This document shows, one piece after another, positions 10,470 to 21,320 of a stretch of 64,000 nt of DNA. The DNA is from Stomoxys calcitrans (Eukaryota > Arthropoda > Insecta > Diptera > Muscidae). Every line of letters starts with the position of its first letter. The stretch's first letter is position 1. A program made the translations under genes and the position numbers. Where the stretch lies: contig NC_081552.1 in NCBI RefSeq assembly GCF_963082655.1, positions 184,124,571 to 184,188,570 of the forward strand, in the 5' to 3' direction. The notes below the pieces were generated by a model. It made no database searches and had not been told where the DNA came from. It worked only from the letters and a program-made list of their open reading frames with translations.

Positions 10470-11381
10470 ACCTAATATAAGTCACTGTGTCGAATTTCAG
10501 CGAAATCGGATTATACAAGTGCCTTTTATTGAATAGTGATATCGAAGAGCCTAACGCAACTCACTGTCCCAAATTTCAGCAAAATCTGACAATAAATGTA
10601 GCTTTTATGGGCATATAAACCTAAATCGGCAGATCGGTCTGTATGGCAGCTATATCCAAATCTGGACCAATCCAAGCCAAATTGCAGTAGGATATTGAAG
10701 GCCCTAACACAACTCACTGTCCAACATTTCAGCAAAATCGGATAATAAATGTGGCTTTTATGGGTCTAAAAACCTTAATCGGCGGATCGGTCTATATGGC
10801 AGCTATATCCAAATCTTGATCGATTTAAACCAAATTGCAGTAGAAGATTGAAGGCCTAACACAACTCACTGTCCGACATTTCAGCAAAATCGGATAATAA
10901 ATGTGGCTTTTATGGGCCTAAAACCTTAAATCGGCGGATCCCGTCTATATGGCAGCTATATCTAAATCTGGGCCGATTTGGGCCAAATTGACGAAGGATA
11001 TCGACTGGGCTAACACAAATCACTGTTCCAAATTTCAGCAAAAGTGGATAGTAAATGTGGCTAGTATGGGCCTAAGACCCTTAATCGGTGGATCGGTCTA
11101 TATGGGGGCCATATCAACATATGGTCCGATATAGCCCATCTTCGAACTTAACCTCCTTATGAACAAAAAAAAGATTCTGTGCCAAGTTTCAGCTCAACAT
11201 CTCTTTTATTAATGACTGTAGCGTGATTTAAACAGACGGACGGACATGGTTAGATCATCTTAGATTTTTACGCTGATCAAAAATGTATATACTTTATGGG
11301 GTCAAAAATCGCTTTTTCAATGTGTTGCAAACGGAATGACAAAATAAAAATACCCTCATCCTTCGGTGGTGGGTATAAAAA
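10470..11381 (+). repeat. DINE-like unit, type B internal repeats
   Basis: Four ~153-bp internal units; 'ggcagctatat' recurs at ~10645, 10798 and 10951. The common tail follows: 'acagacggacggacatgg', a (TA)-rich block with 'atatactttatggggtc', then 'catccttcggtggtgggta'. The tail fits the published mini-me/DINE-1 plan of (GTCY)n and (TA)n blocks separated by a conserved spacer. The 5' end motif is missing, so the unit is truncated. Confidence 0.75.
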
Positions 11382-11389
11382 AGGCATGC

Positions 11390-11560
11390 CATCAGTTTAC
11401 TTTTGTTGTTCTGGCAGTGTGTTATACACTGAGGCGGCAGCCCTTGCCGATGGAGAACTCCACCGTATCAATCCGGTCCGTACAACCGGCTGCCATGGGA
11501 TTGATCAGTTTGTTTTTGCTTTGAACCACGGTCCATAGACAGTAAGATAAATGTTCATGG
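11390..11560. repeat. Possible unclassified repeat
   Basis: A GC-richer stretch ('gcggcagcccttgccgatgg') that stands out from the AT-rich flanks. I have the impression it is dispersed in related flies but cannot show a second copy here. Confidence 0.25.
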
Positions 11561-12406
11561 TTTCTTGCCATACAAGTGCTAACGCATTAGATTGCTGGCA
11601 TTAAGTCCTTATGACAACACGTCTCGACTTCCATTTTAATCCCTTAAAATATGTTCAATTTTAACCTCTTGCTTAAAATTTATAGCCTCATAATATTAAA
11701 TTTAATGTGGTTTTATTGTACATTTAAGATGTGGTGCTGCAAATCATATTAACTGCTCATCTTGGACCATTTAAATGCTGCATGGATGTTGCCAATTCAC
11801 CAGCAAATGGATTTGCACATTTGTAGTATAGAAAGAAAAAAAGAGTGAATTCACACTCAACACATAAATTTTATTGGTGACAATAAAATACGCCTTCCTT
11901 CCTTCCTTCAATATTTTGTACACATTTTGGGTTTGCGCGACATTCATTCCGATGACAGCCAAGACTATTTTTGGTGTCAACCATTGAATATTTTATGGGC
12001 TTTGAAATGTAAACTCCCATTTGAGGCCCTCCTTCATCGATATCAAATATTGCCAATCTTCTGCAAAAAACAAAAAAAAATCTCTTCGATGCGGGAGGAA
12101 TTAATTTTGGGCATTGGTGTGAAAGCAAAACTAGCCAAAAACTAAATCTCAGAAAATTGAAATAAATCACGTGCCTTTTTTTTCTCGCCCTCTGTTTAGG
12201 CGGCTGGTGATGTGTGTGATCACACATGACAAATGAATGCATGGCTACAATGGAATTAAGAACACTGTTCTTCCAAATAACATGGAAATAGAAACCAAAA
12301 CCGCACACACACACACTGGCACATAAACTTTCGCATAGAGAAAATGAAATACAATGCCAGTTAATCCCAAAAATGATTTATGGTGCCCCAAGGCGGGCAT
12401 ACATAC

Positions 12407-12463
12407 CTCGTAACGTTTATCACTGTCAATATTGGGTAATTTTTCAATAAACTCTTCCAGCAT
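12407..12463 (-). CDS. Candidate first coding exon of a host gene (unidentified)
   Basis: Minus strand, 19 codons: MLEEFIEKLPNIDSDKRYE, ending exactly at GAG|GTATGT, a consensus fly 5' splice site. The start is chosen because it is the first in-frame ATG after an in-frame TAA at 12547-12545 and has an A-rich context (aaaaatATG). The peptide looks like ordinary conserved coding sequence, an acidic amphipathic helix followed by a turn. It joins in phase 0 to the exon at 2357-2261. No signal peptide. I cannot name the protein. Microsatellite and GA-rich DNA upstream fits a promoter/5' UTR. RNA evidence or orthologue comparison would settle it. Confidence 0.68.
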
Positions 12464-12620
12464 ATTTTTGATCAGCACGAGGAGAGTGAGAGCAGTAGAA
12501 CACAGTCGACTACAGCAGCGACTACGAACGACACCAGCACATCGTTATGGCGTTAAAACAAAAGGTAACAAATGTCAGCAGCAGCAGCAGCAGCACACAC
12601 CAAAACACCTGTTGATCTCA
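12464..12620 (-). promoter_or_regulatory. Putative 5' UTR/promoter-proximal region with a short uORF
   Basis: Directly upstream of the candidate initiator ATG. It contains a six-codon upstream ORF on the minus strand (ATG at 12542-12540, stop at 12524-12522) and a (CAG/CTG)6 tract near 12577-12597. Neither TSS nor TATA box can be fixed by eye. GA-rich blocks further upstream (near 12723, 13200, 13355 and 13390) could bind GAGA-type factors. This is inference from position. Confidence 0.4.
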
Positions 12621-13880
12621 GAGTTTCTCTCACGCCTAAGTCTTCGAATCACTGCTACCAGTTAGTTGAACGATTTATGTGTGCGGCAATGAAACGCGTT
12701 TGTTGTTTGCGGCAATTGATGGAGACAGAGCGAGAGATGGTGTTATTGTTTTTGTAGTAGAATTGTAAAAACAAAGTTTTCGTCGCTAATGCTGCCTAGG
12801 CCAGTAAACAAACACTGGCTTGTTCAACACACTCAACCACAACAGCCAGCAGCCAACCCAACTAAGCATCACACGATTGCAAATACCTCGAAATATGTAT
12901 AGGGTGGAGTGGGTGGTTGATTGGTTGGTTTATTACTACCAGTGCACACATACACACATCTCGTTAATAGCGTTGGCAAGTTGACAGCATTAACAGCAAC
13001 CGAAAAAACAATGGCAATCACCAACGATAAACGAGTGGCACGAAGACGAAATAAAATCAACGCGGCGACAATAATTACCGAATGAACATCAGCATTATTC
13101 ACACATACAACTAACGAACTTAGTGCATACATATACATACGCTCGTACGGGCTGAAGGAGACACGGCTACACGATAACAAGGCAATGATAGTTAGTAGGG
13201 AGGGAGAGGTGTTCAACTTAATACCAGGAAGTAATAACACTTTACCGCACATACACATACACACACATATACACTTCTCTCTTCCTCTATATAATAGAAG
13301 TATGGTAAACTTAGAACACTGCCATAACACAAATCGTAGAGTCACATTCGTAGAGTGAGAGAAAGAGCATTGTGGGTTACGTCCAGCCGGAGGATGAGGA
13401 AGAAGAAGAAGGGGTTACCGACAGAGAGCAAGTGCAAATGCACAAAGGGAAAAGAATAAACGGAAAAAATAAACAAAAAATCACCGCTCTACTACCGACA
13501 ATTTGCTTTTTTTATATTGAATGCCACTGAAAAGTGCCCACTGCCACAGCACAAAACAAACTGAATCGTTGGTCGCCATGCCAACCAGCCAACCAGGCAG
13601 TCAAGCCAGCTTGTTATGCTTTTTTCTGATGCTCAATGCTAGTGTTGATGCTGCCGATGCTGTTGATATTGTTATTGTTGTTGTTGTTGGTGTTGGTGTT
13701 GGACTTGGTGTTGCTGTGGCTGTGATTGTTTTTATTATTGTTGCCACACTTTGTGTCAGTGTGTATGTTTTCAGTAATATCTTTTCGTTTCCGTATGATG
13801 TTCGTTTTCGGTATTTGCCTTTCCTTGTTTTTGCACCAAACATTCGCACAAATACAGAAACAAGGACACCACCCAGTGAA
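12620..13880. other. Transposon-poor, microsatellite-rich region upstream of exon 1
   Basis: No recognisable transposon and no convincing ORF. The long open frames here (13345-12869 minus, 13521-13922 plus) consist of translated simple sequence. It holds short CA tracts (near 12945 and 13250), a GAA tract (near 13395) and a long GTT/TTG-rich tract near 13640-13735. The composition is typical of fly promoter or intronic regulatory DNA. Confidence 0.45.
13640..13735. repeat. GTT/TTG-rich simple sequence
   Basis: Imperfect trinucleotide repeats (TGTTGTTGTTG and variants such as GTTGGTGTTGGTGTTGG). They create spurious open frames on both strands. Confidence 0.8.
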
Positions 13881-14225
13881 CCAAACGTTCAGAATTCCGT
13901 CAAAAGTCTGTACGAAAGTTGAAAAACTTATGCAAATTCGGATCCGAAGTCTGTCCAAATTCTTAAGGAAATATATTGTATATGCAGTGGTTGACACTAT
14001 TTCGGAATGAAATATCGAAGGGAAATTTAATGTTTCTGCAGAAATTTCTGAGAGCATGCTTACAGAATTCCGAACCAAAATTATGGGAAAGAGAGGAAGG
14101 GAATTTAGAATTGTCGTTGAGACTAGGGGGGGAAACAACGACTGAAATTTTGTTTTTATTTTCTCGTCAGGTTTCGAACCCAGTCACTCAGCCTCATAAA
14201 CGAAGATGCTAACTTCTGAGCTACA
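13880..14225 (-). mobile_element. Second type of tRNA-derived SINE (candidate)
   Basis: On the minus strand the head 'gtagctcagaagttagc' looks like a tRNA A-box region. GGTTCGAAACC, read 14180-14170, is a perfect B box match. The ~280-bp body that follows differs from the main SINE family. Only one copy is seen here, so the right-hand limits are uncertain. Confidence 0.5.
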
Positions 14226-14775
14226 CAAAAAAATACACAAAACCATTCCACAACGAGTTCAGAATTCCTTCCGAACACTCGGGAAAAATCTCTGTCTACG
14301 TTTGTGCCACAAAAGAAAGCACACAAAGTAAAGGCGTGCTAAGTTCGGCCGGACAGAAATTTGGAAACCCACCACCATGGATTCTGCTAAAAATTTTTAC
14401 AAAATAAATTTAGTTGAAGGGCATAATCTTAATCTACATACCAAACTTCTGTCAAACCATCTAAATTAAAGCTTCTAGAAACCGAACAAGGATGATGGAG
14501 AGACCGGTTTACATAGGAGGTATATCAGGTTATGGACCGATTTGAACCGTAATTGGCACAGTTGATTGAAGTCGTAATATACCGCAAGCAAAATTTAAGC
14601 CAAATCGGACAAAAATTGCGTCTTGTAAGGACTCAAGAAGTAAACTCCGGAGATCGGTTTATATGGGGACTATATCAGGTTATAGACCGATTCGGACCGT
14701 ACTTAGCACGGTTGTTGGCGGTCGTTACAGAACACCACGTGCACAATTTCAGCCAAATCGGACAAAAACAACTCA

Positions 14776-15797
14776 AGATGAGACTTAAGGCGATGGGAGA
14801 ATGGATTGAGGATGAGAGCAGCTCATACTACCGCAGTATAATCGAGGTGACGATAAGAAACCTGGAAGAAAGGGAAGAGGTTTGCGATCAGATACCTGAG
14901 AGGAACCTTGAAGTAGAGTGCTGGCAGCGGCACAGTCTTCGATTGATGTAACCCTAGTATTGTCATCTGGAAGATCATGTTGCACGGATGGATCAAAGCT
15001 AGAGAACAGGGTGGGCTTGAAGGTCTACATTGAGAACCCAGGGACTGAGATCTGTTTTAGACTGCCTGACCATAATACGGTTCTACAGGCGGAGATCCGG
15101 GCGATCACGGAATGCGTCACGAACAGTCTTGCAGTGTAAGAAGATTAACGCCTTCTCTGAGGAAGGCAAAATCCGCATCGTTTGGGTGCCGGGCCATAAC
15201 GGAGGAAGGGGGAATAAAGGGCAGTCGATTTGGCGGTGAAGACCAGAGGACTGCCGTCAATAAACTTGGTTAATCCGAAGCCTTTCGAGTCGACGCAGTC
15301 CGAGCTAAGAACGTGGGGATGAATGCGCATGTAACCCTGTGGAACAAAGAAACGGTCGGTAGGACGGCGAAAATCCTATGGGAGCTGCCAGAGAAGATGA
15401 GGTTATTACTAAAAGGAAGAAAGAAGGAGGTCAGTATAGTTATTGGTATTACAACGGGACACATAGGACAACGAGCTAACTTATGTAAAATCGGTGCGGC
15501 AAGTGAAAGCATGTGTAGGGCAGAGGGGAAGATGATGAGACGTTGGAGCATTTCCTTTGCTATTGCCCAGCTATCTTGTTTAACAGATTCCGGCACTTAG
15601 GTGGGGGCACAACTTAGCGGCGTGGCATACAAAACAATAAAGGATTTTGTAAGTAGCACGGAATTACTAACATAACTTTTCTTTTTCGAGGTTACTTTTT
15701 AGTTTTTAGAGCGCACAACAGGTCGTTTACTGGCTTAGGCGTATCTCTATAGGGGATTGGAGCAGATTAATATCTGCACCCTCTTTTTAACCTATCC
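14776..15797 (+). mobile_element. LINE-alpha, 5'-truncated, RNase H and 3' end
   Basis: Encodes, with frameshifts, the linker RLKAMGEWIEDESSSYYR, then RNase H with its first acid in CCTDGSKLENRVGL and its second in VLQAEIRAI (both catalytic residues present), a VWVPGHNGG block, then the post-RNase H region (KKEVSIVIGITTGHIG, SMCRA, ETLEHFL-like). It ends near 15797 in 'cctatcctagcctaa'. The sequence 'actcaa' occurs on both sides (near 14770 and 15800) and may be the target duplication. The copy lies inside a DINE-like unit and is non-functional. Confidence 0.82.
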
Positions 15798-15849
15798 TAG
15801 CCTAAGGACTCAACAAGTAAAATCGGGAGATCAGTTTATATGGGAGCTA

Positions 15850-16725
15850 TTGGGTTGCCTAAAAAGTAATTGCGGATTTTTTAAAAGAAAGTAAATGTAT
15901 TTTTAATAAAACCTAGAATGAATTTTAATCAAATATATAATTGCCATTTTGTTCGATAACCTTTTGCCATCTTCCTGGCAAATTTTGTATTCCACGCTCA
16001 TAGAACTTCTGGCCTTTATCTGCAAAAAAACTGAACCAAGTGCGATTTTATAGCCTCATCATTGTTGAAAGTTTTACCATTTAAGGAGTTCTGCAAAGAT
16101 CGAAATAAATGGTAGTTTGATGGTTCAAGGTCAGGGCTATATGGTGGATGCATCAAAAGTTCCCAGCCAAGCTCACTCAGTTTTTGGCGAGTGACCAAAG
16201 ATGTGTGCGGTCTAGCGTTGTCCAGGTGGAATATGACACATTTACGATTGACCAATTCTGGTCGCTTCTCCTTGATGGCTGTATTCAATTTGAAGCAGCT
16301 CAAAATATACCACACACTTCCAATCCCACCAAACAGACAGCATAACCTTCTTTTGGTGGATATCAGCCTTTGAAGTGGTTTGAGCTGGTTCACCATGCTT
16401 GGACCATGATCGTTTTCGACTAACGTTGTTGTAAACAATCCATTTTTTATCTCCAGTTATGATTCGTTTTAAAAACGGATCGAATTCATTGCGTTTAAGG
16501 TGCATATGACAAGCGTTGATTCTGTTTGTTAAATGAATTTTTTTCAATACATGTGGTACCCATATTAAAATTGACGCCAAACAAACAAATGTAAACAAAA
16601 TTTCGCGCACTTTTTTTCTAACAGATAACTGACAGAAGAAAGAATGCAATTACAGAGTCACAAGCCGTTGAAAAAATTTGTCAACGCCGACTATATTACC
16701 GACAATTACTTTTTGGGCAACCCAA
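15850..16725 (-). mobile_element. mariner element, internally deleted
   Basis: 876 bp with terminal inverted repeats (TTGGGTTGCC at the left, its complement at the right) and a TA duplication on each side (15848-15849 and 16726-16727). Minus-strand frames give parts of a DD34D transposase: ITGDKKWIV, NARPHTSLVTRQKLSELG and HPPYSPDLEPSNYHLF. In the last block the third catalytic Asp (SDYH in the other copy) reads Asn. It lacks the N-terminal DNA-binding region, like the copy at 48.3 kb, and has about 70 bp more deleted, including part of the catalytic core. Inactive as a source of transposase. Confidence 0.92.
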
Positions 16726-17325
16726 TATATCAGGTTGTAGACCGATTCATCCCGTACTTGGCGCAGTTATTGGAAGTCATGCCGGAACACCACTTGCAGA
16801 ATTCCAGCCAAATCGGACAAAAATTGCGGCTTGTAAGGGCGCTCAAGAAGTCAAATCGAGAGATCGGTTTATATGGGAGCTATATCAGGTTATAGACTGA
16901 TTCAGACCATACTTGGCACAGTTGATGGACGTCATAACCGAACACCACATGCAAAATTTCAGCCAAATAGGACAAAAAAGCGGCTTGTAAGGACCCAAGA
17001 AATAAATCTGATCCGATATTGAACATTTGCAATCCTCAACGACCTACATCAATACTAAGTATGTGTGCAAAATTTGAAGTGGCTAGCTTTATGCGTTTGA
17101 CCCCTATCGTTATTTCGACAGACGGACGGACGGTCATGGCTAGATCGACTCAGAACGTCGAGACGGTCAAGAATATATTTACTTTATTGGGTCTTAGACG
17201 AATATTTCGAGGTGTTACAAACGGAATGACTAGACTAGACCCATCACCTATGGTGGTGGGTATAAAGAGACGAAAACATCCGACACGGAGTTCAGAATTC
17301 CTTCCGAACTATCGAAAAAAAATTA

Positions 17326-18575
17326 AAACATGTAAGAGAGTGCTTAGTTCGGCCGGGCCGAATATTATATGGATCCACTATGGATCGCATTTGTGGAGTT
17401 CTTGGAGCGGTATCTCTTTTTAGGCCATCAAAGAATAATGGATATGAATTGTTATGCTATTGGAGCTATATCAAGTTAAAGCACAATTCGGACCGTAAAT
17501 GAATTGCGCCTTGACGGTTCTCGATAAGCATAATTGGGAGATCGGTTTATATGCAAGCTGTTTGAGGCTATATATCGATTCAGACCACATTGAGCACGTA
17601 TGTTGAAGGTCATGGGAGAAGCCGTTATTCAAAATTTAAGCCAAATCGGATAAGAATTGCGCCCACTTGAGGCTTAAGAAATCAAGATCCCATATCGATT
17701 TTTATGGCAGTTATATCAGGTTATGTACCGATTTAAACTATACTTAGCACAGTTTTTAGAAGTTAAAAAAAAAACACATTAGCCAAATCAAATGAGAATT
17801 GCGCCCGCCCTCTGGAGGCTTAAGAAGTCAAGATCCAAGATCGGTTTAAATACAGCTATTTCAGGTTATGGACCGATTTGAACCATACTTAAAACATTTG
17901 TTGGAAGTCATAACAAAGCACTTCGTGCAAAATTTCAGCCAAATCGGATGAGAATTGCGCCCTCTAGTGGCTCAAGGAGTTAAGATCCAAGAAATCAGAT
18001 CGGTTTATATGACAGCTATATCAGGTTGTGGACCGATTTGAACCATACTTAACAAGTTTGTTGGAAATCATAACAAAACTCCGCAGCCAAATCGGATAAG
18101 AACTGCGTTCACTTGTTGCTTAAGAAGTCAAGATCCTAGATCGGTTTATATGGCAGCTATATCAGGTTATTTACCAATTTAAGCCTTACTTAGCACAGTT
18201 GTTGAAAGTCATAACAGGATCCCACATGCAATATTTCAGCCAAATTGGATGAGAATTGCGCCCTTTAGTGGCTCAAGAAGTCAAGATCCAAGATCGATTT
18301 ATGTAGCAGCTATATCAAAACATTCACATTTACAATCCCAACCGACCTTCATTTATAAGAAGTACGTATGGAAAATTTCAAGCGCCTAGCTTTACTCGTT
18401 CGAAAGATGGTGTGCTTTCGACAGACGGATGTACTGACTGACATGGCTAGATCGACTTAAGATGTTATGACGATCAATAATATGTCTACTTTATAGGGTC
18501 CTACACGAATATTTTGATGTGTTACAAACGGAATGACGAAATTAGTATACCTATATCCTTTGGTACCGGTACAAA
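17326..18575 (+). repeat. DINE-like unit, type A
   Basis: The 5' motif includes the perfect 15-bp palindrome TTCGGCCGGGCCGAA at 17348-17362. About six internal repeats follow, 141-161 bp apart ('tatatcaggttat', 'agatccaagatcggttta', 'gaattgcgccct'). The tail is altered ('ctgacatggctagatcgact', then 'gtatacctatatcctttgg'). Confidence 0.76.
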
Positions 18576-18644
18576 CATTCCCCTGGCAAACAGTGCAGAA
18601 ATAGTTTAGAATTCCTTTCGAACTGTCGAATGAAAAATTAAAAA

Positions 18645-19893
18645 AAAAAAACAAGTGAAAAGGCGCTAAGTTCGGCCGGGCCGATTGGATACCCACCACC
18701 TCGGATATATATGTAAAGCACCTTTAAGCACCCATAGCGGCTATATCGAAATATGTTCCGATTTGGACCAAATACTAATAAATACCAATCATTGTTCAAT
18801 TGTGTATAACATAATATTGATCTATTTAGCAACTATGTCTAAAAATAAACTGATTTGAACCATATACGACACGGATGTCGAAAAGCCTAATATAAGTCAC
18901 TGTGTCAGATTTCAGTGAAATCGGTTTACAAATGCGCCTTTTATGTGACCAAGACTTTAAATCGAGATATCGGTCTATGTGGCAGCTATATCTAAATCTG
19001 GACCTTTTTGGGCCAAGTTGCAAAAAAAAATGTTGAAGAGCCTTACACAACTCACTGTCCCAAAGTTCGGCAAAATCGAACAATAAATGCGCCTTTTATG
19101 GGCCCAAGAACATTAATCGAGAGATTGGTCTATATGGCAGCTATATCCAAATCTGGACCTATCTAAGCCAAATTGAAGAAGAATGTCAAAGGGCCCATCA
19201 AAACTCACTGTCCCAAATTTTGGTGACATCGGGCAATAAATGCGCCATTTTATTGACCAAACGCTTAAACCGAGAGATCGGTCTATATGACACCTATATT
19301 CAAATCTGGACCTATTCAAATCTGCAATATGGCACAGTATTGCAGAAGTATATCAAGGGGCTTAACTTAACTCACTGTACCAAATTTTGACGAAATGGGA
19401 AAAAAATGCGCCTTTAATGGGCCAAAAGGCTTAAATCGAGAGTTAGGTCTATATGAAAGCTATATGCAAATTTGGACCGATCTGGGCAAAATTGAAGGAA
19501 GATGTCAAAGGACCTAACACAACTTACTGTCCCAAATTTCAGCACAATCGAACAATAAATGTGGCTTGTATGGGCCTAAGACCCTAAATCGGCGGATCGG
19601 TCTACATGAGGGCTTTGTTAAGATATAGTCCGATATAGCCCATCTTCGAATTTAACCTGCTTATGAACAAAAAAAAAAGAATCTGTGCAATATTTCAGCT
19701 CAATATCTCTATTTTTAAAGACTTTAGCGTGATTTCGACAGACAGACGGACGGACATGGCTAGATCGTCTTAGATTTTTACGGTGATCAAGAATATATAT
19801 ACTTTATAGGGTCGAAAATGGATATTTCATTGTGTTGCAAATGGAATGACAAAATTAATATACCCCCATCCTTCGGTGGTGGGTATAAAAACA
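18645..19893 (+). repeat. DINE-like unit, type B
   Basis: Complete at both ends: 'gctaagttcggccgggccga' near 18668 and 'catccttcggtggtgggta' near 19867. Internal repeats have a 153-166 bp spacing ('ggtctatatggcagctatat', 'aactcactgtcccaaattt'). It follows the previous unit head to tail with a ~70-bp spacer. Confidence 0.78.
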
Positions 19894-19984
19894 AATGCCT
19901 AACTTTGGATATACACCACCATCAATAAATTAATCATCCTCTTTTATAACAACTCCAATACTATATCCATGGTACAATAATATG

Positions 19985-21320
19985 CAAATGGTGGCTGGTC
20001 TGAATCATATTTGATTCAGGTCCTGCAAACAAGTCACAGTTCCAGCGAAATCGGGCAACAAATCCGCTTTATATGGGACTATGACCCTAAATTAGAAGAT
20101 CGGTCTATATGGCAGCAATACCTAAATATAGTCTTATCCGAACCATATCTAAATCGAATTTCGGGAGGCCTAAAACATCGCACCGTTTCACATTTCTGCA
20201 AAATCGGGTTTTTAATGCAGCTTTTTCCCACAACACTCACATCCGACTTTTATTGGCTTAAGACCCTAATCAGCAGATCGGTCTATATGGCAGCTTTATC
20301 TGAATAAAGACTCATCTGGACCATATTTGAGTTAGATATCGGGAGGCTTTAATCAACTCATTACTTAAAATTTCGACAAAATCGGATAATAATTGCGGCT
20401 TTTATGAGCTTAAGATAATAAATCGGCAGATCGGTCTATATGGCGCTATATCTAAATATTGTACGATCTAAACCATGCTTAGAACGGTTGTCGGGAGCCC
20501 TAAAACATCTTACTGTTACAAATTTTAACGAAATCAGATAATAATTGCGGCTTTTATGGGCTTAAGACCCAAAACCAGCATATCGGTCTATATGGTACCC
20601 ATATCTAAATATTTTTCGTTCTGGACCATATATATATGTGATGACGAAAGGCTTAAAACAACTCACTCTTTCAACTTCCAGCGAAATCGAGTTTTAAATA
20701 CAGCTTTTGTGGACTCAAGACCCTTAATCGTCAAATCGCTCTAAATGACAGCTTTATCTGAATATAGACCGATCTGACCACATTTGAGTCCATATTTGAA
20801 ATCGGATAATAATTGCGGCTTTTATGGGGTTACGACCCTGAATCAACAGAGCGGTCTATATGGCAGCTACATCGCCTGCTACGGTCTTATGACCCTTAAT
20901 CGGCATATCGGTCTTTATGCCAGCTATATGTAAATACGGTCCGACATGGGCCATATTCTGTAGGAATATCGGGGCCTCAGTACAACATCCTGTTTCAAAT
21001 TGCAGCGAAATCGGACAAAAATGCGACTTTTACTGGCTTAAGACCCTTAATCGCCAGATCGATCTATATGACAGCTATACGCAAAAATTGTCATATTTGG
21101 CCTATTCACGAAAGAAATACGAGTCTTTTCAAAATTGCAGCTCAATATCTTAATATTTGAAGACTGTGGCGTGATTATAACTGACGGACCCGCGGACGGA
21201 CAGACACACGAACATCGTTAAATCGTTTTAGAATTTTACGACGATCAGAAACATATATACTTTGTAGGGTCAGAAATGGATACTTCGATGTGTTGCCTAT
21301 GGTAGTGGGTATAACATCCA
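19985..21320 (+). repeat. DINE-like unit, type B, 5' end missing
   Basis: Eight or so degraded type B repeats ('gatcggtctatatggcag', 'ataattgcggcttttatggg') followed by the tail ('gacggacagacacacgaac', 'acatatatactttgtagggt', 'tatggtagtgggtataac'). It starts within the repeat region, so the left end was lost. Confidence 0.66.

Larger units (their letters stand above)
2358..12406 (-). other. Candidate intron 1 of the host gene (~10 kb)
   Basis: Bounded by GTATGT (12406-12401) and TAG (2360-2358) on the minus strand. It contains SINEs, a Jockey copy with a second element nested in it, a LINE-beta copy with a SINE nested in it, a plus-strand endonuclease fragment and one DINE-like unit, listed separately. 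The unclaimed pieces (2400-2790, 3120-3300, 11560-12390) are AT-rich and hold no ORF I would defend. The intron is inferred from the splice signals and the in-phase join only. Confidence 0.6.
14330..17275 (+). repeat. DINE-like unit, type A, split by a LINE and a mariner
   Basis: Starts with the shared 5' motif ('gtgctaagttcggccgg', then 'cccaccaccatggattctgc') and ends with the shared tail ('acagacggacggacggtcat', 'ttactttattgggtcttaga', 'tatggtggtgggtataaa'). Internal 150-bp repeats (for example at 14521 and 14671) contain 'atatcaggttat'. The unit is interrupted by a LINE-alpha copy (~14776-15797) and, 50 bp further, by a mariner (15850-16725). Without them it would be about 1.05 kb. Confidence 0.76.

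Noticed and set aside
12869..13345. 158-codon minus-strand open frame upstream of exon 1
   Set aside because: Made of translated CA/GT-rich simple sequence and biased to Cys, Val and Ser. No domain, no splice context.
13521..14138. Overlapping open frames on both strands (133 and 174 codons)
   Set aside because: They are produced by the GTT/AAC repeat and by the SINE-like sequence next to it.
16148..16373. Plus-strand frames over the mariner at 15.85-16.73 kb
   Set aside because: Antisense shadows of the transposase.
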